A DNA stretch of 64,000 nucleotides from contig CAZGAH010000006.1 in NCBI GenBank assembly GCA_964523295.1, positions 34,989 to 98,988 of the forward strand, written 5' to 3'. The notes under the pieces were generated by a model. It was not told where the DNA came from and made no database searches. It saw nothing but the letters and a program-made list of their open reading frames with translations. Position numbers and translations under genes: made by a program. Below, one piece after another: positions 1 to 9,236 of this stretch (positions are counted from its first letter, which is position 1; each line of letters opens with the position of its first letter). Origin of the DNA: CAZGAH01 sp964523295. Lineage in GTDB: Bacteria; Desulfobacterota; Desulfovibrionia; Desulfovibrionales; Desulfovibrionaceae.

Positions 1-834
1 CTGCATGGAGCGCACGACCAGCGGCAGGGACAACAAACGCCCGGGAGGTTCGGCCGCGCGCCAGAAATCGGTTTCCGCCTCCGCTGGCTGCGCCGGCGTC
101 GTGGACTGCACTGGCTCAGGCTCTGCACCGACAGGCGCGGCGGCCTCCGCGTCGCGGGTTTCGAGCCGATACACGCTCTCGTCGCCGTACATGTTGCGCA
201 CGGTCACCACTTTGGTGCGCGGGCGGATGTCCCGGGCCGGCGACTCCCCCTCCGGCCTTTCCGGTGCAGCCGGGATAGCTGGCTCCGGGATCGGCGTTGC
301 CCCTTCGGCCAGGCCACCCGTTTCCAATGCCTCGCACAGGCGCAGGTGCAGGTCCCGGACCTGGCTGGTCAAGGCGTCGTCCCGGCCGAGCTGCAGGGTG
401 AAGTAATCGGCAAAGAGTTCGTGCAGCCGCTGCAACCGCTCGTTCGTCTCGGCGTGTAGTCGGGCCATGCGCTCAAAGTCCGCGCGCACGGCGAGGAGGC
501 CCTGCCGGATATCCGCTGCGGATTCTCCATTTTTCGGGAGTTCGACACTTCTCGATAAGGTATCGATATGCTCGCCGCCGCCAGCCCTTTCCTCCGGCGG
601 AAAGACCCTGACCAGCTGCTGACGGATTTCCGCAACAGAGCGGTCTTCCAGAAAACAGGAGCGGATCAGCTGGCAGACCTCTGCGGCGCGGGCCTGAAAA
701 CGGATCGGCTTGCCCTGGCTGTGTACCGGAATGAATTGCCTGAATTTCCGGCGATAGCTTTTGATCGTGGTCTCGGACACGCCGACGAGCGCGGCGAGAT
801 CCTTGTGCGTCAGCGTGGAGGTGTGCTCGGGCAT
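1..834 (-). CDS. MerR-like helix-turn-helix protein, 3' end beyond window
   Basis: The reading frame is open from an ATG at 834 to the left edge with no stop, so at least 278 residues are present and the C-terminus is missing. Residues about 8-55 (THKDLAALVGVSETTIKSYR) look like a winged HTH of the MerR or excisionase type. Residues 70-190 are charged and probably helical or coiled. The rest is rich in Pro and Ala, with a short KVVTVRNMYGDESVYRL segment near the edge. It is a probable DNA-binding regulator of unknown target. The 267 bases to its right hold no gene I can support and would include its promoter. The HTH is clear, the function is not. Confidence 0.6.
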   Translation of the reverse strand, partial: MPEHTSTLTHKDLAALVGVSETTIKSYRRKFRQFIPVHSQGKPIRFQARAAEVCQLIRSCFLEDRSVAEIRQQLVRVFPPEERAGGGEHIDTLSRSVELPKNGESAADIRQGLLAVRADFERMARLHAETNERLQRLHELFADYFTLQLGRDDALTSQVRDLHLRLCEALETGGLAEGATPIPEPAIPAAPERPEGESPARDIRPRTKVVTVRNMYGDESVYRLETRDAEAAAPVGAEPEPVQSTTPAQPAEAETDFWRAAEPPGRLLSLPLVVRSMQ

Positions 835-1101
835 GGCAGTTCCCGTGAAAAATTGATAACTTGCCGATAAGCGATTTATGCACCGGGGTCAAGCGCTGTC
901 CGCGCCGGAAAAAGCTGCCCCCATCGCGGGAGCGACTTCTGCCGGGCTCAGAATCGAGGCCGCCTAAAGCGTTACCGGAGAAGAGAAATAATTCATATTT
1001 GATGGGCAATCGAAACCTATCGATACGTGACTGATTTGCGACAGGACGAGCCCTCTGGCGGGTGGATCGAGCGCTCGAGGGCGCTCGGAAAAGGACGGAG
1101 G

Positions 1102-2130
1102 TTACGGTGCCGTCAGCGCGGCGCGCAGGGTGTCGATATCCGGCTGCTGCACGCCTGTTGCCAGGCGCCAGTCCACTTCCTTGCAGACCTGGAACCAGAT
1201 CACGCCGGCAAGTCCCCATTGCCTGGCCGTGGCGATCATCTCGCGCAGCCAGCCGGCCTTATCCCCGCCCTGCGTGGCGCTGGCCGTTTCGAAAACGTAC
1301 AGCGGTTTATCCGGCGCGAGCGTTTGCAGCTCCGCACGCAGCGGCTGGAACAGCTCGGCGAAGCTCTGCCAGCGGCTCTGCCAGCCGTGTATCGCGCGCG
1401 TGCGCGTTGTTCCCCAGTTGTAGCCATCCATGCCCAGCACGTCGACGACGGCGGCGCCAGGGTACCAGGCGCTGGCCGTGTTCCAGGCGGCAGGCGGCGC
1501 AGAGCCCGGACCCGGCACCGACTCCACGTTCGGACAGAAGGCGAAGCGGAGCTTCGTCGCGCCGGCCTGGCGCACGCGCGTGACCACATGGCGGAACATC
1601 AGCCGGTAGCGGGCCGGACTGGCCGGACCGTAGGCATCGCGCTGGCCTCCCCAGTGATAGCGCTCCAGGTTCATCTCGTGGGCGAAGCGCAGCATGGCGT
1701 CCCCGCCCCAGGCGGCCGCTGCGCGGGCGAAGCGCTCGATGTAGGCATCGTATCGGCCGGCCACGATGTCCGCGGCGTCTATAGCGTGCTCCTTGCCCTC
1801 GGCCAGATACATGGGTTCCCAGGTCAGCACCAGGGTCGCGCCGATCGCGGCGACCGCGCGCGCGGTCTGGAGCGGAAATTCCCCTTGGCCCGGCTGTTCC
1901 GGATACTGCGGCCACTGCACGAACACATTCACCAGCGAAACCGGCAGGCCCGTTTCCTGTCCGAGCGTTGCGGGCGTCTCCGGCTGTCCCTCCAGGGCCA
2001 GGCCGAAACGCAGGCTCTGCGCCCCGGCGAGCGGTGCGCCCCAGGGTACGGACAAGGTCAGCCCCAGGATCAGAATCCGGGCCAGGAGCAGGCCGGGACC
2101 TCGGAGCGGGGCGCGCGGATCAGGCGGCAT
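1102..2130 (-). CDS. secreted GH26-type glycoside hydrolase (mannanase-like)
   Basis: The protein is 342 aa with an N-terminal hydrophobic segment (residues 12-37, signal peptide or anchor). The catalytic pattern of clan GH-A family 26 is visible: the acid/base Glu152 in LRFAHEMN and the nucleophile Glu281 in PLYVFETAS, with a WYPGAAVVDVLGMDGYNWG strand between them. The ATG at 2130 overlaps the end of the synthase gene by 11 bases, so the two are co-translated. GH26 enzymes cut beta-1,4-mannans or related beta-glucans. In this operon it probably trims or releases the polymer made by the neighbouring GT2. The substrate is inferred only from the family. Confidence 0.75.
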   Translation of the reverse strand: MPPDPRAPLRGPGLLLARILILGLTLSVPWGAPLAGAQSLRFGLALEGQPETPATLGQETGLPVSLVNVFVQWPQYPEQPGQGEFPLQTARAVAAIGATLVLTWEPMYLAEGKEHAIDAADIVAGRYDAYIERFARAAAAWGGDAMLRFAHEMNLERYHWGGQRDAYGPASPARYRLMFRHVVTRVRQAGATKLRFAFCPNVESVPGPGSAPPAAWNTASAWYPGAAVVDVLGMDGYNWGTTRTRAIHGWQSRWQSFAELFQPLRAELQTLAPDKPLYVFETASATQGGDKAGWLREMIATARQWGLAGVIWFQVCKEVDWRLATGVQQPDIDTLRAALTAP

Positions 2131-3796
2131 TCTCGCCTCCGGGCGCCTTCGGGCCGATTTCCAGGGGATGGTTGAAGTAGAGCACGGAGGAAAGAATGGC
2201 AAAATGGTAGAGGCACCAGGCAGAGTTGACCAGCAGCGCCAGCGGCGGCTCCCACTCGTAGTAGAGCCGGCAGAGGCCCCAGACCGCGGCGGTGAGGCAG
2301 AACAGCGCCAGCCCGATTTGCGGCCAGAGCGCCCGCAAGGGAAGGGCCAGGGAGCGGCCCTTGGGCGTGATGCCAAAGGTTCCGCGCACGCCGAGCATGG
2401 CCAGCAGCGACGCGCGCATGTACACGGGAAAGCAGACCGCCTGGAGCACCACGCCCACGGCAAGGTCTATGAAGGTATACTTGCGTTGGCGCATCGAGGT
2501 CACGAACAGGGTGAACGTGAGCACGATGTAGGGGAAGAAAAAGAGAAAATACAGCTCCGGCCGGGCAAAATAACTTGGCGTGTCCGTCAGCAGGTACAGC
2601 GCCGGGCAGAGCATCATGATGAACAGGACCCAGCCGGCGAAGTAGTGCGTGCCGGAGAGAAAGTACTCCCACCATTTCGTGGCCCGCAGTCTGAACGGAT
2701 TGCGCAGAAACTGGCCGAGGATGGTCCGGAACAGTCCGACCGTGCCCAAAGCCCAGCGGAACTGCTGCTTGAAGTACGCGCCCAGGTCTTCCGGGCCCAT
2801 GCCGAAGGCCGCAACCTTGTTCAGGTAGGCCGAGCCCCAGCCCTTGAGATGAAACTTGAGCGACGTGGCAAAATCCTCCGTGACCGAAGTTTCGTCGAAA
2901 CCGCCCACGTCGTTAAGCGCCCCGCGGCGGAAGATGACGTTGGTGCCGCAGCAGAACATGGCGTCTCCCAGGCTTTTTCCCTCGCAGATGTACTCGTAGA
3001 ACACGGCCTGCTGCAATCCCGAGGCCCGGGCCACGCGGTTGAACTCGAAGTTGGAATAGTATTGCGGGGTCTGAATAAAGGCCAGTTCCGGGTTCTGCTC
3101 CATGAAGGCCACCAGGGGTTCCACGAAATCCGGAAAGGGGTTCATGTCCGCGTCGAAGACGAAAATATAGTGCTCATCCCCTGGCTGGCGGTTGCGCTCG
3201 TCAAAGGAGACGAAGGAAAAGCCCGCTGGCGGCGTTCCGTTCAAAAAAGCCAGGAAATCGTTGATCATCCCCGCCTTGGCGCCTCGCCAGCGCCGTCGGA
3301 ACTGGTTGACGCCGATGCGCTGGCACAGCGAGTCGACCTCGCGCCGGTACGCCGCCACGGCCTCGGGGTCCCAGCCGGGGAGGTCGTAGCGCGTGTCGTC
3401 CAGAAAATAGATGTATTTGTTGGGATATGTGAGGTTGTGGAAACAGATCAGCGTATCCTCGAGCACGTCGATCGGCTCTTTGAAGGAAGAGACGATAATC
3501 GCCACCGGCGGATAGGTCTCCAACGGCGGCACATTGTTCTGATCGATACGTCGCGGGGTCTTCTTGCTGACGGATACGCGAAAAATGTTCTGAAAATATC
3601 CGAAGGTGTGTACCATGGTGAACAGTTCGGCCGCGAGCAGCAGCAGGGCGAGCAGCTTGTCCTGCCAGGCATAGGCGGCGACATAGAACAGCCAGAGCCG
3701 GGCGCTCAGGTAGAGAAAGACTGCGCCCATGGCCGCCACGCTGAACAGGGCGAAAGCCCGGGCCTTGTAGTCGCTGCGTTGCGGTGTCGCGTTCAT
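2120..3796 (-). CDS. cellulose-synthase-like family 2 glycosyltransferase
   Basis: This is a 558-aa membrane glycosyltransferase. Two N-terminal membrane segments (about 14-65) precede a cytosolic GT-A domain with DAD (215-217), QTPQ (242-245), TED (306-308) and QQFRW (344-348), the processive-synthase signature of BcsA and related enzymes. Five further membrane segments follow (about 375-540). Unlike BcsA it has no C-terminal PilZ domain; a separate PilZ protein sits at the head of the operon. It should polymerise a beta-linked polysaccharide across the inner membrane from a nucleotide sugar. Whether the product is cellulose, mannan or something else cannot be told from sequence. Confidence 0.88.
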   Translation of the reverse strand: MNATPQRSDYKARAFALFSVAAMGAVFLYLSARLWLFYVAAYAWQDKLLALLLLAAELFTMVHTFGYFQNIFRVSVSKKTPRRIDQNNVPPLETYPPVAIIVSSFKEPIDVLEDTLICFHNLTYPNKYIYFLDDTRYDLPGWDPEAVAAYRREVDSLCQRIGVNQFRRRWRGAKAGMINDFLAFLNGTPPAGFSFVSFDERNRQPGDEHYIFVFDADMNPFPDFVEPLVAFMEQNPELAFIQTPQYYSNFEFNRVARASGLQQAVFYEYICEGKSLGDAMFCCGTNVIFRRGALNDVGGFDETSVTEDFATSLKFHLKGWGSAYLNKVAAFGMGPEDLGAYFKQQFRWALGTVGLFRTILGQFLRNPFRLRATKWWEYFLSGTHYFAGWVLFIMMLCPALYLLTDTPSYFARPELYFLFFFPYIVLTFTLFVTSMRQRKYTFIDLAVGVVLQAVCFPVYMRASLLAMLGVRGTFGITPKGRSLALPLRALWPQIGLALFCLTAAVWGLCRLYYEWEPPLALLVNSAWCLYHFAILSSVLYFNHPLEIGPKAPGGENAA

Positions 3797-3863
3797 CCCG
3801 TTTCCTGTCCGGCCTTGCTGTTTGCTGCCGCGTTGAGCTCCGGACGCAACGCGTTGCCTGCGC

Positions 3864-6605
3864 TCAGAACCGGCAACTCAGCCCCATACTTGCCGACCGG
3901 GCCTTCCACTGGTCGGAGTGGTGGACCATGAGTTCCAGGTCCCAGGTCCAGTTTTCCACGAACTCCCAATGCCAGGCCACGGCGCTGCGGAAAAAGGGGT
4001 TGCCATCGGTGTCGGATCCGCTGGTCAGTTTGATGTCGTAGTAGTGCGGCCGGCTGCCGCAGAAAAAGAATTCGGAGAGATCGTGCCGCCATTCCAGCGT
4101 GGCGCTGCCCGTCAGGTAGTGCTGCGGCGCCCAGTAGGGATGCGTGANNNNNNNNNNNNNNNNNNNNNNNNNNNNNNNNNNNNNNNNNNNNNNNNNNTAC
4201 AGAAACCTGTTGCTGTGCGCAGTGTGCCGGTGCTCCACGTCCAGGGCCAGGGACAGCGTGCGTGGGTGATCGCTGAGCAGTATCTTCGTTCCGGCCCGTG
4301 CAATGCGCTGGTCATTGCCATCGGTATAGAATGCGTGCTCGTAGCCCAGGCCCAGCTCCAGCCAGCGCAAGGGCACGGCCGCTATCCCGGCCCGGAGACG
4401 GTCGGCCTGGATGTCCTGATTCATGGCGAAATGATTGGCGAACTCGTCGCTGCGCCGGTAGCCCAGCAGCACTCGGGCATGGTCCTCCAGGCTGATGACC
4501 AGCTCCGCATTGCCCGTAAGGGTGTTGTCGGGCCGGCGGTCGTACCATTTGCCCAGCAGTTCAGCCGAGAAGGAAAAATATTCATTGAACACGCTGCGCA
4601 GCCCGAAGGACTGGCCGTAGGCCTGGCGCATCGTCCCGCCCTGTTTGGGGCGTTCCTGCAGATACAGACTGCCCACAGTGAGCCTGTGCTGGCAGTTCAG
4701 CGGCAGTTCCGCGCGCGTGAAGCCCTGAATCCGGGTCATCTGGGCCAGAACGCCGTAGCCTTCCTCGTCCCACAGCGACCAGCCGGCCGAGAGCGTTGGA
4801 CGGGAGCGATGCACGGCGCGTTCCAGCGCGTAACCGGCCAGATTATGGGCCGGATCGATCCGTACCAGCCGCTCCCAGGTCTCGCGCTCGCGTTTGCACA
4901 GCCCCAGAGCGCACTGGTTCTGCGCCAGGTCGAATAGCGCCTCCTCGTTGCCGGGTTGCAGGACCAGCAGTTCCTGCGTGCCGCGCATCGCGCGGATGAA
5001 ATGACGGTCATAGGCGTGTTGTTTGGCCTGCTGCTCGATCCAGGCTGCCTTGCGCAAACGGTATTCCGGCTCGAGATCGCGCAAGGCGCTTTCTGCCTGC
5101 TCGCGCAGCGTGCCCTGGAGTCGGGGAAGCTCGTCGCGCAGGGCCTCCCAGGCCAGGAAGAGGGGCAGCTCCTGCGGCAGTCCCAAACGGCACGGCCCCA
5201 GGCGCGCCGCGACCTCCTGAGCCTGCGCCTTGTCCAGGCGTCGGTTGTCGCGCCCGCCCGGGAGCCGGTCCAGAAACGGATCGCCCGGCGGGGCAAAAAC
5301 GGTCTGGTACAGGACGCCGCCCAATCCGGGCATCTTGCCCCAAAAGGCGGTCCTCGCGGCCTCGATGCGGGACACGGGATCCGCGGGCTCGGCCCGCATC
5401 AACGTGTCGTAGCCGCGCAGGCCGGCCTCGTACTGCTTGTCCCAGGCCAGCACCCGGGCCAGCGTCAGGCTTGCGCTGCGACTTTCCGGAAACTCGGCGC
5501 ACAGGTCGCGCAGCAGGGAGAGGGCTTCCTCGTAGCGATTGGCGGTCGCCAGCGCGCGTGCCAGGCCCAACCGGGCGGGGAAGTGTTCGGGCTCGGCCTC
5601 CACGACGCGCGCGTAGTCGGCAATGGCCGCCCCGGTCGCGCCCTCGGAGGCCAGGCGTTCGGCCCGGGCGAACAGCGCCGGCGCGGCGCTATCCGACGCA
5701 ACGGTCGGCACGGACGGCGCGCCCTTGCCGTGGGCCAGTCGGCGATCACGCTGCGCCGTCGGATCCTGCAGCCGCAGCGCCTCGGCCTGCGCCAAACGCG
5801 CCGCGTCGAAATCCGGCGCCTGGTTCAGGGCCTCGCGGGTCAGGGCCACGGCCGCTGCGTAATCTTTGGCCTGCACGCAGGTCTGGACCAGGAGCAGGGT
5901 CGCCTCCCGCCAAAGCTCAGCGCCGGGTTCCAGCTCGCGCAGCAGCCTGCGCAGCAGGCCTTCGGTCTCCTCGTTGCGCTGCTGGCTCAGGAGCACGCGC
6001 CCCAGGCGCAGGCGCAGCGCCAGGTCGTCGGGGCTGGCCTGGAGCAAGGCCCGGTATCTGGCCTCGGCCTCGAGATAATCCCCCCACAGGATGCAGCGGT
6101 CGGCGTAGCGCAGGTCCAGGTCCGGATCCTGCGGGGCTTGAGCCCGGGCCTCGCGGTAGAGGTCGCGGCAGCGTGCGTAGTGGCCGGCGGCGGCGTAGGT
6201 GTCCGCAAGCAGGAGCGCCCGGGCCTGAGACTCCGGCTCGGCGTCGCGCAGCTCCCTGGCCAGGGCCAGGGCCTCGGGGATCCGGGCCTGGCGCAGCAGC
6301 AGGGAAACCTGCACGGCGCGCGCCTCGCTCAGGGAGGGCTCTTCGGTCAGGACCATCGCCAGCAGGGCCTCGGCCTCGGCCAGATCGTCCGGATCGTCGC
6401 CCTCGGTCAGCAACCCGGCCAGGGCGATACGCGCCATCGTGTCAGAAATACGGCTCGCGGGCGGGACGAGACTGTCTCTGGCCAACGCCGGGCAGGGTAG
6501 TCCCGGGCAGAGGGCGGCCATCGTGGACAGCAGCACGGCCAGGCAGGCGGATGCACACACGCCCCGCGGGCGATGCGCTCTGGAACTTCCCGGCGTCATG
6601 CTCAT
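3864..6605 (-). CDS. TPR plus outer-membrane beta-barrel polysaccharide exporter (contains assembly gap)
   Basis: The reading frame gives 913 aa including a 50-base N run, so true length is uncertain. A signal peptide ends near ALARD (about residue 43). The next 560 residues are TPR-like helical repeats rich in Leu, Ala and Glu. The C-terminal 300 residues alternate hydrophobic and polar residues (for example LELGLGYEHAFYTDG) and end in Phe (SCRF), typical of outer-membrane barrels. This layout matches BcsC/PgaA-type secretins, which carry the polymer through the periplasm and out. The ATG at 6605 overlaps the upstream TPR gene by four bases (ATGA), which fixes the start. Confidence 0.78.
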   Translation of the reverse strand: MSMTPGSSRAHRPRGVCASACLAVLLSTMAALCPGLPCPALARDSLVPPASRISDTMARIALAGLLTEGDDPDDLAEAEALLAMVLTEEPSLSEARAVQVSLLLRQARIPEALALARELRDAEPESQARALLLADTYAAAGHYARCRDLYREARAQAPQDPDLDLRYADRCILWGDYLEAEARYRALLQASPDDLALRLRLGRVLLSQQRNEETEGLLRRLLRELEPGAELWREATLLLVQTCVQAKDYAAAVALTREALNQAPDFDAARLAQAEALRLQDPTAQRDRRLAHGKGAPSVPTVASDSAAPALFARAERLASEGATGAAIADYARVVEAEPEHFPARLGLARALATANRYEEALSLLRDLCAEFPESRSASLTLARVLAWDKQYEAGLRGYDTLMRAEPADPVSRIEAARTAFWGKMPGLGGVLYQTVFAPPGDPFLDRLPGGRDNRRLDKAQAQEVAARLGPCRLGLPQELPLFLAWEALRDELPRLQGTLREQAESALRDLEPEYRLRKAAWIEQQAKQHAYDRHFIRAMRGTQELLVLQPGNEEALFDLAQNQCALGLCKRERETWERLVRIDPAHNLAGYALERAVHRSRPTLSAGWSLWDEEGYGVLAQMTRIQGFTRAELPLNCQHRLTVGSLYLQERPKQGGTMRQAYGQSFGLRSVFNEYFSFSAELLGKWYDRRPDNTLTGNAELVISLEDHARVLLGYRRSDEFANHFAMNQDIQADRLRAGIAAVPLRWLELGLGYEHAFYTDGNDQRIARAGTKILLSDHPRTLSLALDVEHRHTAHSNRFLXXXXXXXXXXXXXXXXXXTHPYWAPQHYLTGSATLEWRHDLSEFFFCGSRPHYYDIKLTSGSDTDGNPFFRSAVAWHWEFVENWTWDLELMVHHSDQWKARSASMGLSCRF
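4148..4197. other. assembly gap, 50 N
   Basis: Fifty consecutive N lie inside the barrel-encoding part of the exporter gene. The frame happens to continue across it, but the real number of bases is unknown. Confidence 0.99.
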
Positions 6606-7264
6606 TGCGCCAGGCTCTTGCGCAGCTCCTCAAGCGCCTGGTTGCGTTTTCCGGCCCAGATGAGCACGAAGGCATACTTGCGCCGGATCTGCATGTCGTC
6701 GGGCCGGCGTTTGAGGATGGCCTCGTACTCCTTGAGCGAGGCCTCGTAGCGTTTGGTCCAGCTGAGGACTTCGGCCAGCTTCAGTCGCGCTGCGTCGTCG
6801 TCCGGCGCGGTCTGCAAGCGCTCGGAAAGCAGGGCCTCGGCCGCGACATAGTCCTTGGCGGCAATGAAGATGTCGGCCAGAGCCAATCTGGCGTCATCGT
6901 CCAGATCCTGCTGCGGCAGGCTGCGCAGCAGGTCCAGGGCCTCGCCGGTCTTGCCGGCCCAGGACAGCACGGACGCCATTTCCACGCGCGCCTTCTGCAA
7001 CGCGGGCTTTTCCTTGAGCAACAGACGGTACTGCACCAGAGACTCGTCGTAGCGTTTGACATAGCTCAGCAACCGGGCCAGTTCCCAGCGTGCCTGCCAG
7101 TCGGCGATGTCCTCGCCGATGGGCGCCAGGCTGGGCAGAGGCGCCTTGCCCGCCGGCGGCGCCGAGGGCGGCGCCGGGGGCTCGGGCAAATTCGATGCGG
7201 CAGAAACGGTCGAGCCCCAGATCAGAATCAGAGCCAGACTGAAAACGAGAGCGCGGATGGTCAT
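6602..7264 (-). CDS. periplasmic TPR protein of the polysaccharide operon
   Basis: This is a 220-aa protein with a signal peptide (MTIRALVFSLALILIWG, cleavage near VSAAS) and a Pro-rich linker. About five TPR-like repeats follow from residue 50 on, each around 34 aa (for example YVKRYDESLVQYRLLLKEKP). It overlaps genes on both sides by four bases. TPR scaffolds such as AlgK or the TPR region of PgaA guide polymer and partner proteins to the outer-membrane pore, and this protein is likely an extra scaffold for the adjacent exporter. It shares repeat style with the exporter's own N-terminal half, so it may have arisen by splitting off from it. Confidence 0.7.
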   Translation of the reverse strand: MTIRALVFSLALILIWGSTVSAASNLPEPPAPPSAPPAGKAPLPSLAPIGEDIADWQARWELARLLSYVKRYDESLVQYRLLLKEKPALQKARVEMASVLSWAGKTGEALDLLRSLPQQDLDDDARLALADIFIAAKDYVAAEALLSERLQTAPDDDAARLKLAEVLSWTKRYEASLKEYEAILKRRPDDMQIRRKYAFVLIWAGKRNQALEELRKSLAQ

Positions 7265-7773
7265 TGTTCCTCCTCCGGTCTATCGGGCAGCAGGGTGCGA
7301 TAGATGGCAATGGCCTCGTCGAAGCGACCGGCCATGGTCAGCACGCGGGCCCGGGCAATCCGGGCGGGCCGCCAGTCCGGACGCCGGGCCAGAACGCTGT
7401 CTGTCAGGGCCAGGGCGCTGTCGTAACGCCCCTGCAAGGCCTGAAGCTCGGCGAGTTTGAGCCTGGGGAACGGGTCGAGGGCATCGAGCTGGATCAGGCG
7501 CGTATACGCGGAGTCGGCCGCGGCAAAATTCCCGCTGGCCAGCCAGGCGTCACCCAGGCGTCTGAGCAGCTCCGGGGTTGCCAGGCCCTTGTCCAGGGCC
7601 AGGGCGTAGTGGCGCGCGGCTTCGGGAAAGTTGCCGGCCACGAAGAAACGGTCGCCCTGAAAGCGCTGCACCTGGGCCTGGCGCACAATCCGGTAGACCT
7701 GCGGCGTCCCCAGCGCCACAGCGAGCATGAGCGCGAGATAGATCAGATAATGGCGACGCTCGATACCGATCAC
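7261..7773 (-). CDS. membrane-anchored TPR protein
   Basis: This 170-aa protein has one N-terminal transmembrane segment (YLIYLALMLAVALGTPQVY, residues 9-27), then about four TPR repeats from residue 40. The Nin-Cout topology is likely, which would place the repeats in the periplasm. The stop overlaps the next ATG by four bases. It is the third TPR protein in a row in this operon. It probably links the inner-membrane synthase to the outer-membrane exporter, but no specific family was recognised. Confidence 0.65.
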   Translation of the reverse strand: MIGIERRHYLIYLALMLAVALGTPQVYRIVRQAQVQRFQGDRFFVAGNFPEAARHYALALDKGLATPELLRRLGDAWLASGNFAAADSAYTRLIQLDALDPFPRLKLAELQALQGRYDSALALTDSVLARRPDWRPARIARARVLTMAGRFDEAIAIYRTLLPDRPEEEQ

Positions 7774-7795
7774 GCCCGACCTCCAGGCTGCTTCG

Positions 7796-8182
7796 TCAGT
7801 GACCTGCCTTCGCCTGTCCCGTCCTGGCAGCCAGGGCCGCCAGAGCCTCGGCCTGTGTGGGGTACATGGCGAAAACGCTGTCCGTCCGGGTCAAGGCGAA
7901 CATACGGCGAATGGGTTCGGTCACGCCGGTCAAGGCAATCGCGCCGTCCGGAGCGACCGCCCGATGCAGGGCCAGAAAGGCCCCCAGTCCCTTGGAATCC
8001 ATGAATTCGACCTGGTCCATCTCCAGAACGATCCGGGTGTGTCCCTGACGGATGAGATCGAATATTTCATTCTTCACCCCGTTGACGTTGTCATATTCCA
8101 GACGTTCGTGGGGAATGACCAGAATGATGCTTCCGCCTTCCTGTTTCGCTTCCAGCAACTTGCCCCCCTCCTTGTGCTGCAC
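7796..8182 (-). CDS. STAS-domain anti-sigma-factor antagonist-like protein
   Basis: The whole 128-aa protein is a STAS domain. The phosphorylatable serine is Ser63 in the motif EFMDSKGLGAF, which matches SpoIIAA/RsbV-type antagonists. No matching Ser kinase (RsbW type) or PP2C phosphatase is seen nearby. It lies 24 bases after the PilZ gene and 22 before the TPR gene, inside the polysaccharide operon. It probably controls the synthase or the PilZ protein by phosphorylation-dependent binding. The role is inferred from context. Confidence 0.8.
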   Translation of the reverse strand: MQHKEGGKLLEAKQEGGSIILVIPHERLEYDNVNGVKNEIFDLIRQGHTRIVLEMDQVEFMDSKGLGAFLALHRAVAPDGAIALTGVTEPIRRMFALTRTDSVFAMYPTQAEALAALAARTGQAKAGH

Positions 8183-8206
8183 GCAGACCCCGAAGTCACT
8201 ACGGGA

Positions 8207-9034
8207 TCAAAAGGTTTGAATGTAGAGCAGCATAAGTGTATTGTAATTGGTATACAACTTTTTTTCAAGCATCTTGATCGAACGCAGATAGGGGGCCACG
8301 GCCTTGTCGGCAAAGGCCAGGGTGAAGACCTCGGCCGGGATTTCCGGCTCAAAGGCGTCGAGCAGGTCTTCCACGTTCAGGCATGCCTCCAGGTCGGCAA
8401 GCGAGCAGGCGCTGTCGGATGCGCGCGCCAGCGTTGCCTCCAGGCGCTGCTGGTTGCGCTCCACGTGTCGTGCCGCGTCGTCGAGCAGAAAGGCCCGCAA
8501 CTGCGCATAGTCTTCCTTGTCCACCCCGCTGATGCGCGAGAGATACGGCGCCAGGTGCTTGAGATAGATACGGATGCCGCGCTTGAGCAGCACCGCGTCC
8601 TTGAGCACGCGCAGCATGAGTCCCGCGGGGGTCTTGAAGTCGGTCAGGTCAATGTCCAGCCCCTGCGTGTCGAAGGAAATGGCTATCGGATACAGGGCAG
8701 GTTTCCGCCGGGCAAAGCTCACGCCGCAGGACCAGGCGTCGAGCGCCTCTTCCCAACGGACCCAGACGATATTGCCCGAGGTGTAGGTCTCGCCGGCAAA
8801 GCGAAACGGGGCATGGAAATCGACCTCATCGCCCGTGCGCAGCCACTCCCTGCGGGTCAGCCAGCGCGGGAGCAGAATTCTGGCGCCGTTCAGGCTCAGA
8901 TCGGCGAGCAGATACTGAAAGGGAACGAAGTCCTCCTCGCGTGAACCAAGAAACGGCAGGACAATGGAGTTGATGCCCACGCGCCGCTCGGCGCGCAGCT
9001 CCTGCCCGGAAAGCACCGGCGCCGCGGAGGTCAT
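8207..9034 (-). CDS. PilZ-domain c-di-GMP receptor, first gene of polysaccharide operon
   Basis: This 275-aa protein has an N-terminal PilZ domain (about 10-125) with both binding motifs: RAERR at 14-18 and DLSLNG at 45-50. The remaining 150 residues are helical and of no known family to me. The PilZ motifs predict c-di-GMP binding. Since the GT2 in this operon lacks the PilZ domain of BcsA, this separate protein may deliver the c-di-GMP signal to it. The ATG at 9034 has a reasonable upstream purine stretch. The 202 bases to the right separate it from the sigma-54 regulator and may contain the operon promoter. Confidence 0.8.
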   Translation of the reverse strand: MTSAAPVLSGQELRAERRVGINSIVLPFLGSREEDFVPFQYLLADLSLNGARILLPRWLTRREWLRTGDEVDFHAPFRFAGETYTSGNIVWVRWEEALDAWSCGVSFARRKPALYPIAISFDTQGLDIDLTDFKTPAGLMLRVLKDAVLLKRGIRIYLKHLAPYLSRISGVDKEDYAQLRAFLLDDAARHVERNQQRLEATLARASDSACSLADLEACLNVEDLLDAFEPEIPAEVFTLAFADKAVAPYLRSIKMLEKKLYTNYNTLMLLYIQTF

Positions 9035-9236
9035 GTCGCCCGCTCCCGGGCCGGTGAGGACGTGGCTGACCCCATGGGCGCATCAGGCGATGCAGGATGC
9101 GTGGGGCGCAAAAAACGGTATGGCAGGAATCCATTACAGCGCATGCATCACCTGTATATGTCGTCCCGATGCCGGTCAAGCCATGGCGCCGGGGGCAGCG
9201 CATCGTCCGGCCTGCCCGGAATCCGCTCCTGTCCGC

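Noticed and set aside
1766..3931. Very long open frame on the plus strand opposite the GT2 gene
   Set aside because: It is the antisense shadow of high-GC coding DNA; the product is low-complexity, while the minus strand encodes clear GT2 and GH26 motifs.
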